Assembly (NCBI GenBank): GCA_902761605.1
Contig: CACWLC010000001.1
Location: forward strand, 81,861-145,860
Origin: an uncultured Prevotellaceae bacterium
GTDB lineage: Bacteria > Bacteroidota > Bacteroidia > Bacteroidales > Bacteroidaceae
Reading direction: 5' to 3'
DNA: 64,000 nt
The notes under the pieces are model-generated. The model saw nothing but the letters and a program-made list of their open reading frames with translations, did no database searches and was not told the DNA's origin. How positions within the stretch are numbered: the stretch's first letter is position 1; each line of letters opens with the position of its first letter. Positions 18,054-28,600 of this stretch are shown here, piece after piece. A program made the translations under genes and the position numbers.

Positions 18054-20594
18054 ATGAAAAAAACTACCTTACTACTGTTTATGCTAATATGCCTGCATGC
18101 GATGGCAGACGACACCCCGAAACGTATCGATCTCAGCGGAAAATGGATGTTTACTCTAGATCGTCAGCATACTGTACAGCCGGATGACAGACTGACGGAA
18201 ACTATGGAATTGCCAGGCACCACAGACACAAATATGAAAGGTGACTTAGTAAACAAATACGACGAGACCACCCATCTTACCCGCCGCTATTCCTACCGAG
18301 GACGTGCTTGGTATCAGCATGAGATTGAGATTCCTGCCGACTGGAAAGGAATGCCTGTATATCTGTTCCTTGAGCGCACCAAACCATCAGAGGTATATGT
18401 AGACGGGAAACTCATGGGTAGCAGTAATGACATATCTACACCACAAGTGTATAATCTCTCGTCTGCGCTCACCACCGGTAGCCACAAACTTTCTATTATG
18501 GTGGATAACGGTAGTGGTGTTCCTGAACAAATCTATGCCAGCAGTCATGCATATACAGAAGATACTCAGACCAACTGGAATGGTATAATTGGTGAGATTT
18601 ATCTTACCACCTCTCAGCCACAAGCATTACCAGCAACAAAACAGATTCATCCTAACTTCAAGGATTTTCATATCAAAGGGCAACACTTCTATGCCAACGG
18701 TCACAAGATATTCCTGAGAGGCAAGCACGATGCCTGTGTATGGCCTTTGACAGGTCATGTAGCGATGGATGTAAAGTCTTGGAAAGACTATCTTGGCAAA
18801 TGTGCCGACTATGGTCTCAACCATGTTCGATTCCACTCATGGTGCCCTCCGGAGGCAGCTTTCGTAGCAGCCGATGAATTAGGTATCATCCTACAGCCGG
18901 AACTCCCCTTCTGGGGCAGCTTCAACGATAAGGACTCGTTGCTGATGAACTTTCTCCACAAGGAAGGGAAAAACATCCTCCGATGGTATGGCCATCACCC
19001 GTCATTCCGTATGTTTGCCCTCGGAAATGAGCTTTGGGGCAGCATAGACAAGATGGCGGAGTTTATTGCTGACTTCCGTAAGATTGCCCCCGACAAAGTC
19101 TACACATTCGGTAGCAACTACTATCTGGGCTATAAGGGCGTCAAGCCCGGTATGGATTACTTTACCACCTGTCGCGTTGGTGGTGAGGGCTGGGGCAATT
19201 ACGGTACCCATACCCGTGGGTCTTTTTCGTTTGCCGATGCTGCCGATGGTGGTATGATCAACCACTTCTATCCCAACACAGAGATGAATTTTACTGAGGG
19301 GTGCGGCCTTACCAACGTGCCAATAATCTCACACGAGACGGGGCAGTTCCAGACCTATCCCGATTACGATGAGATTGCAAAATACAAAGGTGTGCTCTAT
19401 CCTTATAACCTCGAGGTATTCCGTTCACGTCTCGAAAAAGCAGGAATGGCAGATCAGGCCAAAGATTTCCACAAAGCCAGCGGACTATGGTCTCTCCAGC
19501 TATACAAACAGGATATCGAGATGGATCTGCGTACACCGAATATGGCAGGATTCCAACTACTCGACCTTCAGGACTATCCTGGACAAGGCTCAGCCTATGT
19601 AGGCATTCTCGATGCTTTCATGCAGTCTAAAGGTCTCTGCACCGAAAGCGAATGGCGGCAGTGGTGCTCCCCAGTTGTGCCACTACTGATATCACCCCAA
19701 TTCTGCTTCACCAACGAAGAGGGTATACATGCTAAAATTCAAATTGCCAATTACAGTGGCGAGTCACTTAAAGGCAAGACTCTTTCATGGAACCTCGATG
19801 CTCAGCACGGCAGTTTGATTATTCCCGATGGTGAGGGCCTTTTAGATATCGGTGCTCTCGACATCGACCTTAGCAAATATGAACAGCCGGCTCAGTTACA
19901 GCTGATACTAAGGGTTGAAGGCACTGAATATCAGAACACATACAACCTATGGGTATATCCGTTTGGCGTTGACCTGAGCAAGCTGGAACAGAAGGTGATT
20001 ATTACCAACGAGCTAACCGACAAGATTGCCCGCCAATTGGAAAAAGGAAAGAACGTACTGCTGATGCCCAACTCATCGAAACTATGCGTGGACGGGCTGT
20101 TCCAGACTGACTATTGGAACTATCGCATGTTCAAGACTATCTCTGAAAACAACAAGAAGACTGTTTCGCCTGGCACGTTAGGTATCCTGACAGATCCGAA
20201 GCATCCTATCTTTAAGAGTTTCCCCACAGAGATGCACACCAACTGGCAGTGGTTCCCCATATTAAAGGCCAGTCATCCTATGATGCTCGACAATACGGGC
20301 AAAGATTATCGTCCTATCGTACAGGTCATTGATAACATCGAGCGCAACCATAAGCTTGGACTCGTCTTTGAGTTCCAGGTGGGTAAAGGGCGTCTCCTTG
20401 TCTGTATGGCAGATCTTGAAAGAGCATCTTCCTATCCGGAAGGTCGCCAGTTCTATCGCAGCATACTTGAATACATGACATCAAAAGACTTCGCGCCAAA
20501 CACAAAAATCAGCCTACAGGATTTCCATAGGCTGATGAATACAGAGGTTGTGGAAGGCAAGATAGGCGAGCTTAACAATATATCACCCTATTGA
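18054..20594 (+). CDS. GH2-family glycoside hydrolase (beta-galactosidase/glucuronidase-like)
   Basis: 846 residues with a signal peptide (about 1-18). A jelly-roll sugar-binding domain opens with IDLSGKWMF, an Ig-like domain follows, and a TIM barrel begins near residue 200 (FYANGHKIFLRGKHDA). The acid/base is Glu326 in GNELWG, and the likely nucleophile is Glu428 in SHETGQ, about 100 residues on as usual in GH2. The last 250 residues form further beta-domains. It probably releases a terminal beta-linked sugar in the periplasm; specificity cannot be read. It lies downstream of queC and 10 bp before the patatin gene. Confidence 0.85.
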   Translation: MKKTTLLLFMLICLHAMADDTPKRIDLSGKWMFTLDRQHTVQPDDRLTETMELPGTTDTNMKGDLVNKYDETTHLTRRYSYRGRAWYQHEIEIPADWKGMPVYLFLERTKPSEVYVDGKLMGSSNDISTPQVYNLSSALTTGSHKLSIMVDNGSGVPEQIYASSHAYTEDTQTNWNGIIGEIYLTTSQPQALPATKQIHPNFKDFHIKGQHFYANGHKIFLRGKHDACVWPLTGHVAMDVKSWKDYLGKCADYGLNHVRFHSWCPPEAAFVAADELGIILQPELPFWGSFNDKDSLLMNFLHKEGKNILRWYGHHPSFRMFALGNELWGSIDKMAEFIADFRKIAPDKVYTFGSNYYLGYKGVKPGMDYFTTCRVGGEGWGNYGTHTRGSFSFADAADGGMINHFYPNTEMNFTEGCGLTNVPIISHETGQFQTYPDYDEIAKYKGVLYPYNLEVFRSRLEKAGMADQAKDFHKASGLWSLQLYKQDIEMDLRTPNMAGFQLLDLQDYPGQGSAYVGILDAFMQSKGLCTESEWRQWCSPVVPLLISPQFCFTNEEGIHAKIQIANYSGESLKGKTLSWNLDAQHGSLIIPDGEGLLDIGALDIDLSKYEQPAQLQLILRVEGTEYQNTYNLWVYPFGVDLSKLEQKVIITNELTDKIARQLEKGKNVLLMPNSSKLCVDGLFQTDYWNYRMFKTISENNKKTVSPGTLGILTDPKHPIFKSFPTEMHTNWQWFPILKASHPMMLDNTGKDYRPIVQVIDNIERNHKLGLVFEFQVGKGRLLVCMADLERASSYPEGRQFYRSILEYMTSKDFAPNTKISLQDFHRLMNTEVVEGKIGELNNISPY

Positions 20595-20604
20595 TTATTG
20601 GAGT

Positions 20605-21456
20605 ATGGCAAAGGATGTAGCATTAGTATTATCGAGCGGAGGTGCAAGAGGTCTTGCGCATATCGGTGCTATCGAGGAACTGGAGGCACATGGCTATCGT
20701 ATCACCTCTATCGCAGGATGCTCGATGGGAGCTCTCATTGGCGGTGTCTATGCAGCAGGCAAACTGGAGGAATTCAGAGAGTGGATGAAGACTGTCGACA
20801 GGAAAAAGATGTTGGAATTGACAGATTTCTCATTCAGTCTGAATCATCTCGTCAAGGGAACACGTATCATTGAGGCTATCATGGAGTTTGTACCTGATAT
20901 TCCCATAGAAGACCTGCCGATACCATATTGTGCTGTTGCTACTGATTGGAAGTCAGGCCATGAGGTGGTCTTTCGTGAAGGGAGTCTCTTCGAAGCCATC
21001 CGTGCGTCTATTTCCCTGCCTTCATTTTATGAGCCAGTTAAGCGCGACGGAATGATTCTTATCGATGGTGGTGTCACGAATCCTATACCCATGAATCGAG
21101 TAGTACGCCATGAAGGGGATATCCTTGTTGGCATCGACGTGAGTGGCCATGATTATGAGGCTCAATGGAGAAGACATCATGAACTGGCAGAAAAGCGAAA
21201 ACGCAGTACATCGTTGTCGCAACAGATACTCAACAGACTGATACCCGACAACCTCGATTTTAATTACTATACGATGCTCTCGCGTGTGAGTTCGCTGATG
21301 ATCCGCCAGAACTCCATCCTCATGGCTCAGCTTATGAAGCCCGATATCCTTATAGATATACAGATGGCCCGTTATGGCGGTTTCGACTACGACAAGTCAG
21401 AACGCCTCATCGCCATCGGCCGTCAAAAGACTTTGCAAGCCATCAGCAAGTTATAG
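20605..21456 (+). CDS. Patatin-like phospholipase (RssA/YlbK type)
   Basis: 283 residues, no signal peptide. The oxyanion loop GGARGLAH, the nucleophile elbow G-C-S40-M-G and the Asp154 of the DGG motif (DGGVTNPIP) make the Ser-Asp dyad. Such enzymes hydrolyse acyl esters of phospholipids or lysophospholipids. TTGGAG 6 bp before the ATG is a weak ribosome site, and the GH2 stop is 10 bp upstream, so the two are probably in one operon. It is the last plus-strand gene before a repeat-rich gap. Confidence 0.88.
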   Translation: MAKDVALVLSSGGARGLAHIGAIEELEAHGYRITSIAGCSMGALIGGVYAAGKLEEFREWMKTVDRKKMLELTDFSFSLNHLVKGTRIIEAIMEFVPDIPIEDLPIPYCAVATDWKSGHEVVFREGSLFEAIRASISLPSFYEPVKRDGMILIDGGVTNPIPMNRVVRHEGDILVGIDVSGHDYEAQWRRHHELAEKRKRSTSLSQQILNRLIPDNLDFNYYTMLSRVSSLMIRQNSILMAQLMKPDILIDIQMARYGGFDYDKSERLIAIGRQKTLQAISKL

Positions 21457-21490
21457 TCACTATAGTAAGACTATCATCATCCGAAATAAC

Positions 21491-21578
21491 GTTTGGTTTG
21501 GGGTATAGCCGCACAATCGTCTGAGTAAAGCCAAACAATCGTTTGGGTATAGGCACACGATTGCCAGATACCGTATCT
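21491..21578. repeat. Degenerate 22-bp tandem repeat array, block 1
   Basis: Four 22-bp windows start at 21491, 21513, 21535 and 21557. The second and third share 17 of 22 bases (ACAATCGT at the start, GTA and AGSC later); the first and fourth are weaker. A short inverted pair CCAAAC/GTTTGG (21531-21546) spans a unit boundary. The gap 21457-21841 has no open frame of note. Confidence 0.6.
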
Positions 21579-21588
21579 CTCCCTGTTT

Positions 21589-21654
21589 GCCTTAGTCCTT
21601 TCCCGTTCAAGCCTTAATCCTTCTCCCTCAAAGCCTTAATATTGTCAATAGCAT
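21589..21654. repeat. 22-bp tandem repeat array, block 2
   Basis: Three units start at 21589, 21611 and 21633, each opening with GCCTTA and the first two followed by a pyrimidine-rich body. The period equals block 1, but the sequence differs and the phase is shifted. Confidence 0.6.
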
Positions 21655-21665
21655 CAGTAAAATAC

Positions 21666-21695
21666 GGTCACGGTCACAGCTGTGACCATGTGACC
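21666..21695. repeat. Palindromic element, copy 1
   Basis: A 16-bp perfect palindrome GGTCACAGCTGTGACC (21672-21687) is flanked by GGTCAC and GTGACC, with a 2-bp asymmetry compared with copy 2. The cores of the two copies are 122 bp apart. Confidence 0.85.
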
Positions 21696-21785
21696 ACAGA
21701 TTACAGACAAATTATACAAACACAAGACAAAACCTTAATTACCAGGCATTTAGCAAACACCCCTCATACACATTCCGTACCAAAA

Positions 21786-21817
21786 GGTCACATGGTCACA
21801 GCTGTGACCATGTGACC
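21786..21817. repeat. Perfect 32-bp palindrome, copy 2
   Basis: The 32 bases read identically on both strands, built on the same 16-bp core as copy 1 (21794-21809). On the minus strand it is followed by TTTT, so it could act as a terminator for the minus-strand operon ending at 21842; it could equally be a protein-binding site. Confidence 0.85.
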
Positions 21818-21841
21818 ATTGCGAATAAGACACACTGGAAC

Positions 21842-23998
21842 TTATTTGCGTATTAAGCCCTCAACATCTTCTTCGACGATGGCTGGACGGAAATCATAAT
21901 CCTTGAGAGTAAGACGGACATTCTTTAGAGTGATGTTGCGTATATGTCGCAGATATAAGCCCCATGAAGGCAGTTCGCCAAACATCGTGAACTCTGGATA
22001 TTTGTCTATCTGTTCTGGTACATCGCCCTTGCGCCAAAGAGGTATGTAGGCCATACCTTTGCTTGCGCGACCTGGATAATTAATATTGACATTCTCCAGA
22101 AGAATGTTTTCGATGCAATTGCCAGGAATGCCGCAAATCGGGGAAGGATGAATATTATGGAAATAATCCACCTCCGGACCCCTCAAATCATAATTGATAT
22201 CAGGTCGCTCGAAAGGTACTTCACAAGAGAAATCCCGGATAGTGACATTACGCAAGGATCCTTTTCTCTGCCCAGCTCTCTGTCCTAAGCGCATAAAGAT
22301 AGGATTACCGGTATTTGTGGCATCGATACGCTCTACCAAAATACTATCTATCTGAGCACCATCTACACTCTCGATGGCTATAGCTGAACGGAATGTGTCC
22401 TGTACCTTTATATCATGTACATGGATTTTTCGGAAACCTCCCCATGAGGCAGTGCCGAATTTAACAGCAGAAGCACTGCTGCGGATATCGCAACGTGCCA
22501 CCTCGATATCGTAACACTCACTATCCGCATGGTACGACTTCAGACACACGCCATCATCGGCAGAGTTAATCTTGCAATCAGCCACTAAGACATGCTTGCA
22601 GTCGGTAAGGTCAATACCATCGTTATTCCAATAAGCACGGTTCTCGATGTCCAGATTCCTCAATTTTACATTTTCGCAAAGATGAAGCGAAAGCCCCCAG
22701 TTAGCACTACTGCGCAACTTTACACCCTCAACCAATACATTCTTACAACCATGAAGAAAGAACAACTTTGGGCGAACCGTCTCACTTGGACGCTGGCGAC
22801 GCTGATTATAATTCGGATCAATTCGTTCACCCGTATGGTGCAGACTATCAATATTCAGAGCCAATTGTAAACCCTGTCCATCGATGGTGCCATTACCAGT
22901 GATACAGATATTCTCAGCTCCATCTGCCATTATCAATGCCATTGAGGCATTGTCATTTCGCTTGTCATCAGAGTGAGCTACGCTGATAGGCTGATAATCA
23001 TAAGGATTGGTACTACCCAGGATGGTTGCCCCCTCCTCCAAATAAAGCTCTACTCCTGAACGTAATAACAATCCACCTGTGAGATAAGTACCCTTAGACA
23101 ATACTAATCGCCCTCCACCTTTCTTACTGATCTTGTCGATGGCTTTCTGTAATTGCTGTGTACATAGAGTCCTGCCATCAGCAGGTATATTCAGTTCGTC
23201 GGAGTTGAGAGAATATTTGCTTTGAGCCTTTCGTAATAAGGAAAGAAAGACTTCAGGGCGGTCAAGGTTTACTAAATCAGCCTTTTTGTCAATGACCAAT
23301 TGGAACTGCGAGGTGTCATCTTCCTGGCAGGCTGCCATAACCTTGATACCATGCCGGTGACAGTAACTGCGAAAGACGTCTGTGATTTTCTCTGGGGCAA
23401 TCTCCACATACGACGGCTTGCAGATGCTTTGCCAATACTTCAGTCTGTCTATATCGCCAGCATTCACCTTAATCTTCATTTCAGGAGCTAGGGTGATAAA
23501 CTCGCGAAGCATCACTTCATCGCCAAACCAGAAGAAACTCTTATCAGCAAAACCCTTCTCGCGAACTAGTTTTACCAATGTTGGTATAGGAGTTCCACGT
23601 TTTACGTCGAAGAAAACATTTGCTCTGCCTTTAAGCGAGTCGAGCATTTCGGCAATGGTGGGTACATGCAGACCTGCGAACTGAGGTCCGAACCAACTGC
23701 CGGCATCAAGTTTGCTGACGTCTTTTGCAAGCATGTCTGAGAGTTTGCCCTTGCCGTTGGTAGTGCGGTCGAGAGTCTCATCATGCAGGTTAAAGAGCAC
23801 ACCGTCTTTCGACTTACGCACATCGACCTCTATCCACTTCGCCCCATACTGCAGAGCAGCCTCAGCAGAAGGCCATGTATTCTCAGGGGCTAGAGCATTA
23901 GCCCCACGATGCACCACTATCTCAATATTCTGGGCAGCCACAGCTGTGACTGCCCAGATAAATAGAGATGTTAGTATCTGCTTGAGATTAATAACCAT
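21842..23998 (-). CDS. Glycerophosphodiester phosphodiesterase (GDPD) / GH28 polygalacturonase-like fusion
   Basis: 718 residues from the ATG at 23998, after which a signal peptide is seen (1-22). Upstream codons of the same open frame overlap SusD and are rejected. The GDPD TIM barrel (about 25-290) has H30-R-G, E39, E57-x-D59 and H72, the expected metal and catalytic set. The C-terminal right-handed beta-helix (about 300-718) has GH28 features: NND at YWNNDGIDL and the DD pair in SADDGVCLK; the usual GHG histidine is not evident. Its start overlaps the SusD stop by 11 bp. It may cleave a glycerophosphoryl-decorated uronate polymer, though this is inference. Confidence 0.82.
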   Translation of the reverse strand: MVINLKQILTSLFIWAVTAVAAQNIEIVVHRGANALAPENTWPSAEAALQYGAKWIEVDVRKSKDGVLFNLHDETLDRTTNGKGKLSDMLAKDVSKLDAGSWFGPQFAGLHVPTIAEMLDSLKGRANVFFDVKRGTPIPTLVKLVREKGFADKSFFWFGDEVMLREFITLAPEMKIKVNAGDIDRLKYWQSICKPSYVEIAPEKITDVFRSYCHRHGIKVMAACQEDDTSQFQLVIDKKADLVNLDRPEVFLSLLRKAQSKYSLNSDELNIPADGRTLCTQQLQKAIDKISKKGGGRLVLSKGTYLTGGLLLRSGVELYLEEGATILGSTNPYDYQPISVAHSDDKRNDNASMALIMADGAENICITGNGTIDGQGLQLALNIDSLHHTGERIDPNYNQRRQRPSETVRPKLFFLHGCKNVLVEGVKLRSSANWGLSLHLCENVKLRNLDIENRAYWNNDGIDLTDCKHVLVADCKINSADDGVCLKSYHADSECYDIEVARCDIRSSASAVKFGTASWGGFRKIHVHDIKVQDTFRSAIAIESVDGAQIDSILVERIDATNTGNPIFMRLGQRAGQRKGSLRNVTIRDFSCEVPFERPDINYDLRGPEVDYFHNIHPSPICGIPGNCIENILLENVNINYPGRASKGMAYIPLWRKGDVPEQIDKYPEFTMFGELPSWGLYLRHIRNITLKNVRLTLKDYDFRPAIVEEDVEGLIRK

Positions 23999-25640
23999 TG
24001 TTCTGAGACCAACCTTCGTTAACATCGAGGTCACCCTTCTTGATAGGGAAGATACGGCGAGTCTTCTCGAAGTTTGCATTTGGATTATTCTTGTAGTGTG
24101 GGAACCACTCATCCTCATAGTGACCGAAACGAATCATATCGTTACGACGCCAGAGCTCATCGAAGAACTCACGACCACGCTCCATATAGATATCGTCAAG
24201 AGTTGGGTCACCATTGATTGTAGGAGCACCTACATATGTACGAATCTGGTTGAAGAGATCCTTTGAACCACTCTGTCCAGCGCGAACCATAGCCTCAGCC
24301 TTTGTCAAGAGAATATCTGCATAACGGAATATGGGAACGTCGTTTGACTGGTTACGTCCATTAGAGTAGTCCTTGTTGCAAACAAACCACTTTGAAGAAC
24401 GATAACCCTGACGCCAACCTTCGATGTCATCACCTACATCAACAGATGCAAGTTCACCTGTGACATTGATGTCCTTTGTGAACACGAGAGGATTGCCATT
24501 ACGGTCAAGACACTTAACATCTGTTGGGAGCAAAGTTGTTTTATCATATACATAAACCTGGCCATTTGCAGGGTTGTGATCTTTGTCCTCAAGACCTAAT
24601 ACCATCCAGTTACGCTGGTCGCCCTTAAGGTTGAAACGACCTACGCACTCAGGGGTAAGAGTCATGTAAGCACCACCAGAGTTGTTGAGGAACTCACCGA
24701 ACATAGATGGGTCAAGCTTCTTGATATCCTTGTAAGAGTGTGAACGACCCCACTGCATGCCCTGTGCTGTGCTGGTGTCATACTCCATAGCATAGATAAA
24801 GTCCTTGATAGTACCAGCCTTTACACGCTCTGTGTTGTCCCAATTGAACTTGAAACGATACTCGTCTGGACCGAGAGCGAACTTGCCACTCTTGATGAGT
24901 TCATCACAAAGAGCGATACAATCATTCAACTTCTCGTTACTGTAAGAAGCTGCATTGTAGTTTTCTACAGCATCAGCAGTATAAACCGGCCAGTTGATGT
25001 AGAGCTTAACAAGGAGAGCCTGAGCCATGTACTTTGTTGGCTTGCCATAATAGTCACCGAATACATCGGTAGAGAGCTTGTTAGCAGCAATGATTTCAAG
25101 AAGTTCCTTCTCGATGTACTTTGCAACCTCAGCACGTGGGTGACGATTGTTTGGATCGAGCTGGTGCTCAGTTACATAGTCACCATCAGCGATGGGCACA
25201 TCGCCCCACATATCCATTTCAAGGAATGTATGGAAAGCACGCATAACGCGAGCCTCATAACGGTTCTGCTCAGGATAAGAAGAGCTGGCAATCTCGCTGG
25301 CGAGCACATTAGCCTTACCCAAATCTGCCATCCAGTCAAGAACAGCATCCTCGTAGTTATAGTTATGATATGCTGAGTGAGCATACGTATAGCCATCAAC
25401 CCAGTTACCAGAATATGCTGCTGAAGTATATTCGTCTGAAGAGAGACATGTAGCCTCCATGTAGCGGCGACCAAGAGTACCTCTGAAACGAGTGAAAAGG
25501 TCGTTCATGTTTGCGTTGATAGCTGCTTCGGAACCAGGCATCTGAGTGTACTGAGAATCTACATCAACACCCAAATCTGTACAGCTACTTAAAGCCAGAC
25601 CCAGAAGGGCAGCTGAAAGAATTATTTTATTTGTTTTCAT
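23988..25640 (-). CDS. SusD/RagB-family nutrient-binding outer-membrane lipoprotein (pectin-type locus)
   Basis: 550 residues. Lipobox LSSC with lipidated Cys20. The helical TPR-like core and the C-terminal hallmark IFPIKKGDLDVNEGWSQNNGY (split here by its last residues) fit SusD. It sits on the cell surface as the lid on the SusC pore, binding glycans for import. The SusC stop is 14 bp upstream, and the GDPD-GH28 gene overlaps its end by 11 bp. The substrate is probably a pectic oligosaccharide, judged only from the GH28 neighbours. Confidence 0.92.
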   Translation of the reverse strand: MKTNKIILSAALLGLALSSCTDLGVDVDSQYTQMPGSEAAINANMNDLFTRFRGTLGRRYMEATCLSSDEYTSAAYSGNWVDGYTYAHSAYHNYNYEDAVLDWMADLGKANVLASEIASSSYPEQNRYEARVMRAFHTFLEMDMWGDVPIADGDYVTEHQLDPNNRHPRAEVAKYIEKELLEIIAANKLSTDVFGDYYGKPTKYMAQALLVKLYINWPVYTADAVENYNAASYSNEKLNDCIALCDELIKSGKFALGPDEYRFKFNWDNTERVKAGTIKDFIYAMEYDTSTAQGMQWGRSHSYKDIKKLDPSMFGEFLNNSGGAYMTLTPECVGRFNLKGDQRNWMVLGLEDKDHNPANGQVYVYDKTTLLPTDVKCLDRNGNPLVFTKDINVTGELASVDVGDDIEGWRQGYRSSKWFVCNKDYSNGRNQSNDVPIFRYADILLTKAEAMVRAGQSGSKDLFNQIRTYVGAPTINGDPTLDDIYMERGREFFDELWRRNDMIRFGHYEDEWFPHYKNNPNANFEKTRRIFPIKKGDLDVNEGWSQNNGY

Positions 25641-25654
25641 ATTCGTTTAGTATT

Positions 25655-28600
25655 TTAGAAGTTAATCTTAGCACCGATCATAGTAGTACGAGTATGTGGG
25701 TAAGTTGACCAACGATAGTCAACACCTGGAGTAATACCACCGAGGTTAACCTCTGGGTCAAGACCCTTATAACTAGTGATTGTGAATACGTTGTTCATTG
25801 TTGCATAGAGCTGGAGGCTCTTAATCCAACCTTTGAAGACGTCATTGAATGTGTAACCTACAGTAAGGCTCTGGAGACGGATATAGTTACCCTTCTCGAT
25901 GAACTTGTCAGATGGGATGTTAGAACCTGTATCTGAAGCAGGACGCTCAGTAACGAATTCCTTCATTACGTTCTTACCACCAGCGAAGAAGTCAGGTGCT
26001 GTATAGTGAGCACGGAGACCATTGTAAACATCATGTCCGAATACACCTGTGAAGAAGCAAGAGAAGTCCCAGTTCTTATAGCTAACGGTGTTGTTCCAAC
26101 CGAGGTTCAACTTAGGCTGTGCACAACCTGTGATAGTACGATCCTTGTACTCTGGGTCAGTTGTTTTGCCACCATCGCGGTTACCGTTAGCGTCGCGTGT
26201 GTAGTATTCAGAAATACCTTCTGCGTTATAGCCTGCCCATTCGTATGTGTAGAATGTTCCAAGAGGCTCACCTTCCAAAATACGCTGTGTCCAACCGTTA
26301 GCAGAAACACCAGCAACCATTGGATCACCCTGTGAGAATGTAGAAGTCTTGTATATATCGTTAGAAAGCTTATCTACAACATTCTTGTTGTGTGAGAGGT
26401 TGAGAGTTGTACTCCAAGTAAGGTCCTTTGTCTGAACAGGAACAGCGTTGATAGTGAACTCAACACCCTTGTTTGTGATCTCACCTACATTAGCAGCAAT
26501 TGAGCTGAATGGGTAGATGTATGAAGATACTGGATAATCCCAGATAAGATCCTTTGTTTTCTTGATGTAGAACTCGATAGTTCCGTTGATACGACCCTTG
26601 AGGAATGCGTAGTCAAGACCGATGTTAAGCATACCTGTTGACTCCCACTTAAGATCTGGGTTTGCCAATTTTGTAGCGTTAAGCATTACATAACCATCCT
26701 TAACGTCACCTGTTGAACCGTATGTAGGAACAGCTGTATAAGCACCGAAGCCCATAGCGTTACCAGAGACACCATAACCAGCACGAAGCTTCAAGTTAGA
26801 GAAGAGGTTCTGGCTCTTCATGAATTCTTCCTCTGTGATGTTCCATGCCAACGAGAGTGATGGGAATGTACCCCACTGATGGCCATCACCGAATACAGAG
26901 GAACCGTCACGACGTATAGTTGCCTGAGCCATATACTTACCATTGTAAGAATAAGCAACACGACCATAGAATGAAATGTTGCGAATAGTCTCGATAGTAC
27001 CTGACTCAACCCACTTCATGCCATTCTTCATTTCACCTGCATAAGTGAGGTTGTTCCAACCGATTGAATCATCGAAGAAGTTGTTAACGCGAAGACCGAA
27101 TCCGTCATTACTTACATTCTCTTCCCATGAGTAACCAACCATGAGACTAAGCTTGTGAACATCATTGAAAGTCCTATCGAAGTTGCCGTATGTTTCGAAT
27201 GTTGATGAGTGACCGAAGTATGTGCTACGATGTGCTACGCCATTGAAATCAGGGCTTGTTGAACCAGATTTTTCAATGATTTGAGAGTTGTGTGAGTCGT
27301 ATGCGCTGTATGTACGCTGGTGTGTATTATAAGAGTAGTTTACATTCCATGTGAAGCCCTCGCAAATGTTTGCTGTAGCCTTAGCGATGAACTGCAAACG
27401 CTTCCACTCAGTCTGTGACTTGTTCTCGTTAATGAGCGAGAGTGGGTTATAGTTGTTTGAACCATCACCCTTTGTCCAGTTGCCATTAGCATCTTTTGTA
27501 GAGAGTGTTGGGTTGAAGTAGTTCATTGCGTCAAGAACTGAACGACCTTCGTCACCCATTGGAACACCAACATACTTACCTGTCATACCGTTGACACTTA
27601 CAGAAAGGTCAAGACGATCCTTGAGAACCTTTGTAGACAAAAGTGAACGAACATTCAGACGATGGTTATATGAACCACGGATGACACCCTCACGGTTAGC
27701 ATAGTTCACACTAGCCATATACTTGGTCTTTTCCGTTCCACCATTGACACCTACGTTATGGTTGTGGCTGACACCTGTACGGAGCACTTCATTTTGCCAG
27801 TCTGTACTGCCATTGCCATCGTACATATAGTTGATATTGTTCTTCTTTACATAGTCGCGGATATCATTAGCAGAAGCTACGTCGAGAGTTTTGAGAACAT
27901 TGTCGAATGCTACATAACCATTATAGGTCACATTGGTACGCTCACTCTTGCTACCACTCTTGGTAGTGATGATGATTACACCATTGGCAGCCTTAGAACC
28001 GTAGATGGCTGTAGCGGTAGCATCACGGAGCACGTCGATACTCTCGATATCATCGGGAGCCACCATCGAGATGTCAACACCAGGAATACCATCTACTACA
28101 TAGTAAGGTGACATAGCACCGCTACGAAGTGAAGATGCACCACGAAGGGTGATAGAAGGAGAACCGTTCGGGTCACCAGTAGATGTTACAACAAGACCGG
28201 CAACCTTACCCTGCAGCATTGAAGCTGGATCCGTGAATACACCTCTGTTCAGGTCTTCAGCCTTCACTGTGGTGATAGATGAGGTAACGTCCTTACGGCG
28301 CATTGTACCATAACCTACAACTACTACTTCGTTGAGCACTTTGTTGTCCTCCTCAAGGGTAACCTTCATGCCGTTAGTGGCAGCGAGTGTCTGTGAAAGG
28401 TAACCGATGTAGGAGAAAGTGAGCTTTGCACCCTGCTTTACCGTCAGTGTGAAGTCGCCATTGAAATCGGTAACTACTCCATTAGAAGTTCCTGCCTCGA
28501 GCACGCTTACACCGATCAGAGGCTCACCTGTTGCGTCCAGTACAGTACCTGACACTTTCTGCTGTGCCATCATAACCGTACTGCACAACAAGAAGAAGGC

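Noticed and set aside
21491-21654. 22-bp arrays as a CRISPR
   Set aside because: Units are degenerate, have no spacers of constant length and no cas gene is near.
23999-24118. Longer N-terminus of the GDPD-GH28 protein
   Set aside because: Overlaps conserved SusD coding sequence in another frame; the signal peptide begins at 23998.
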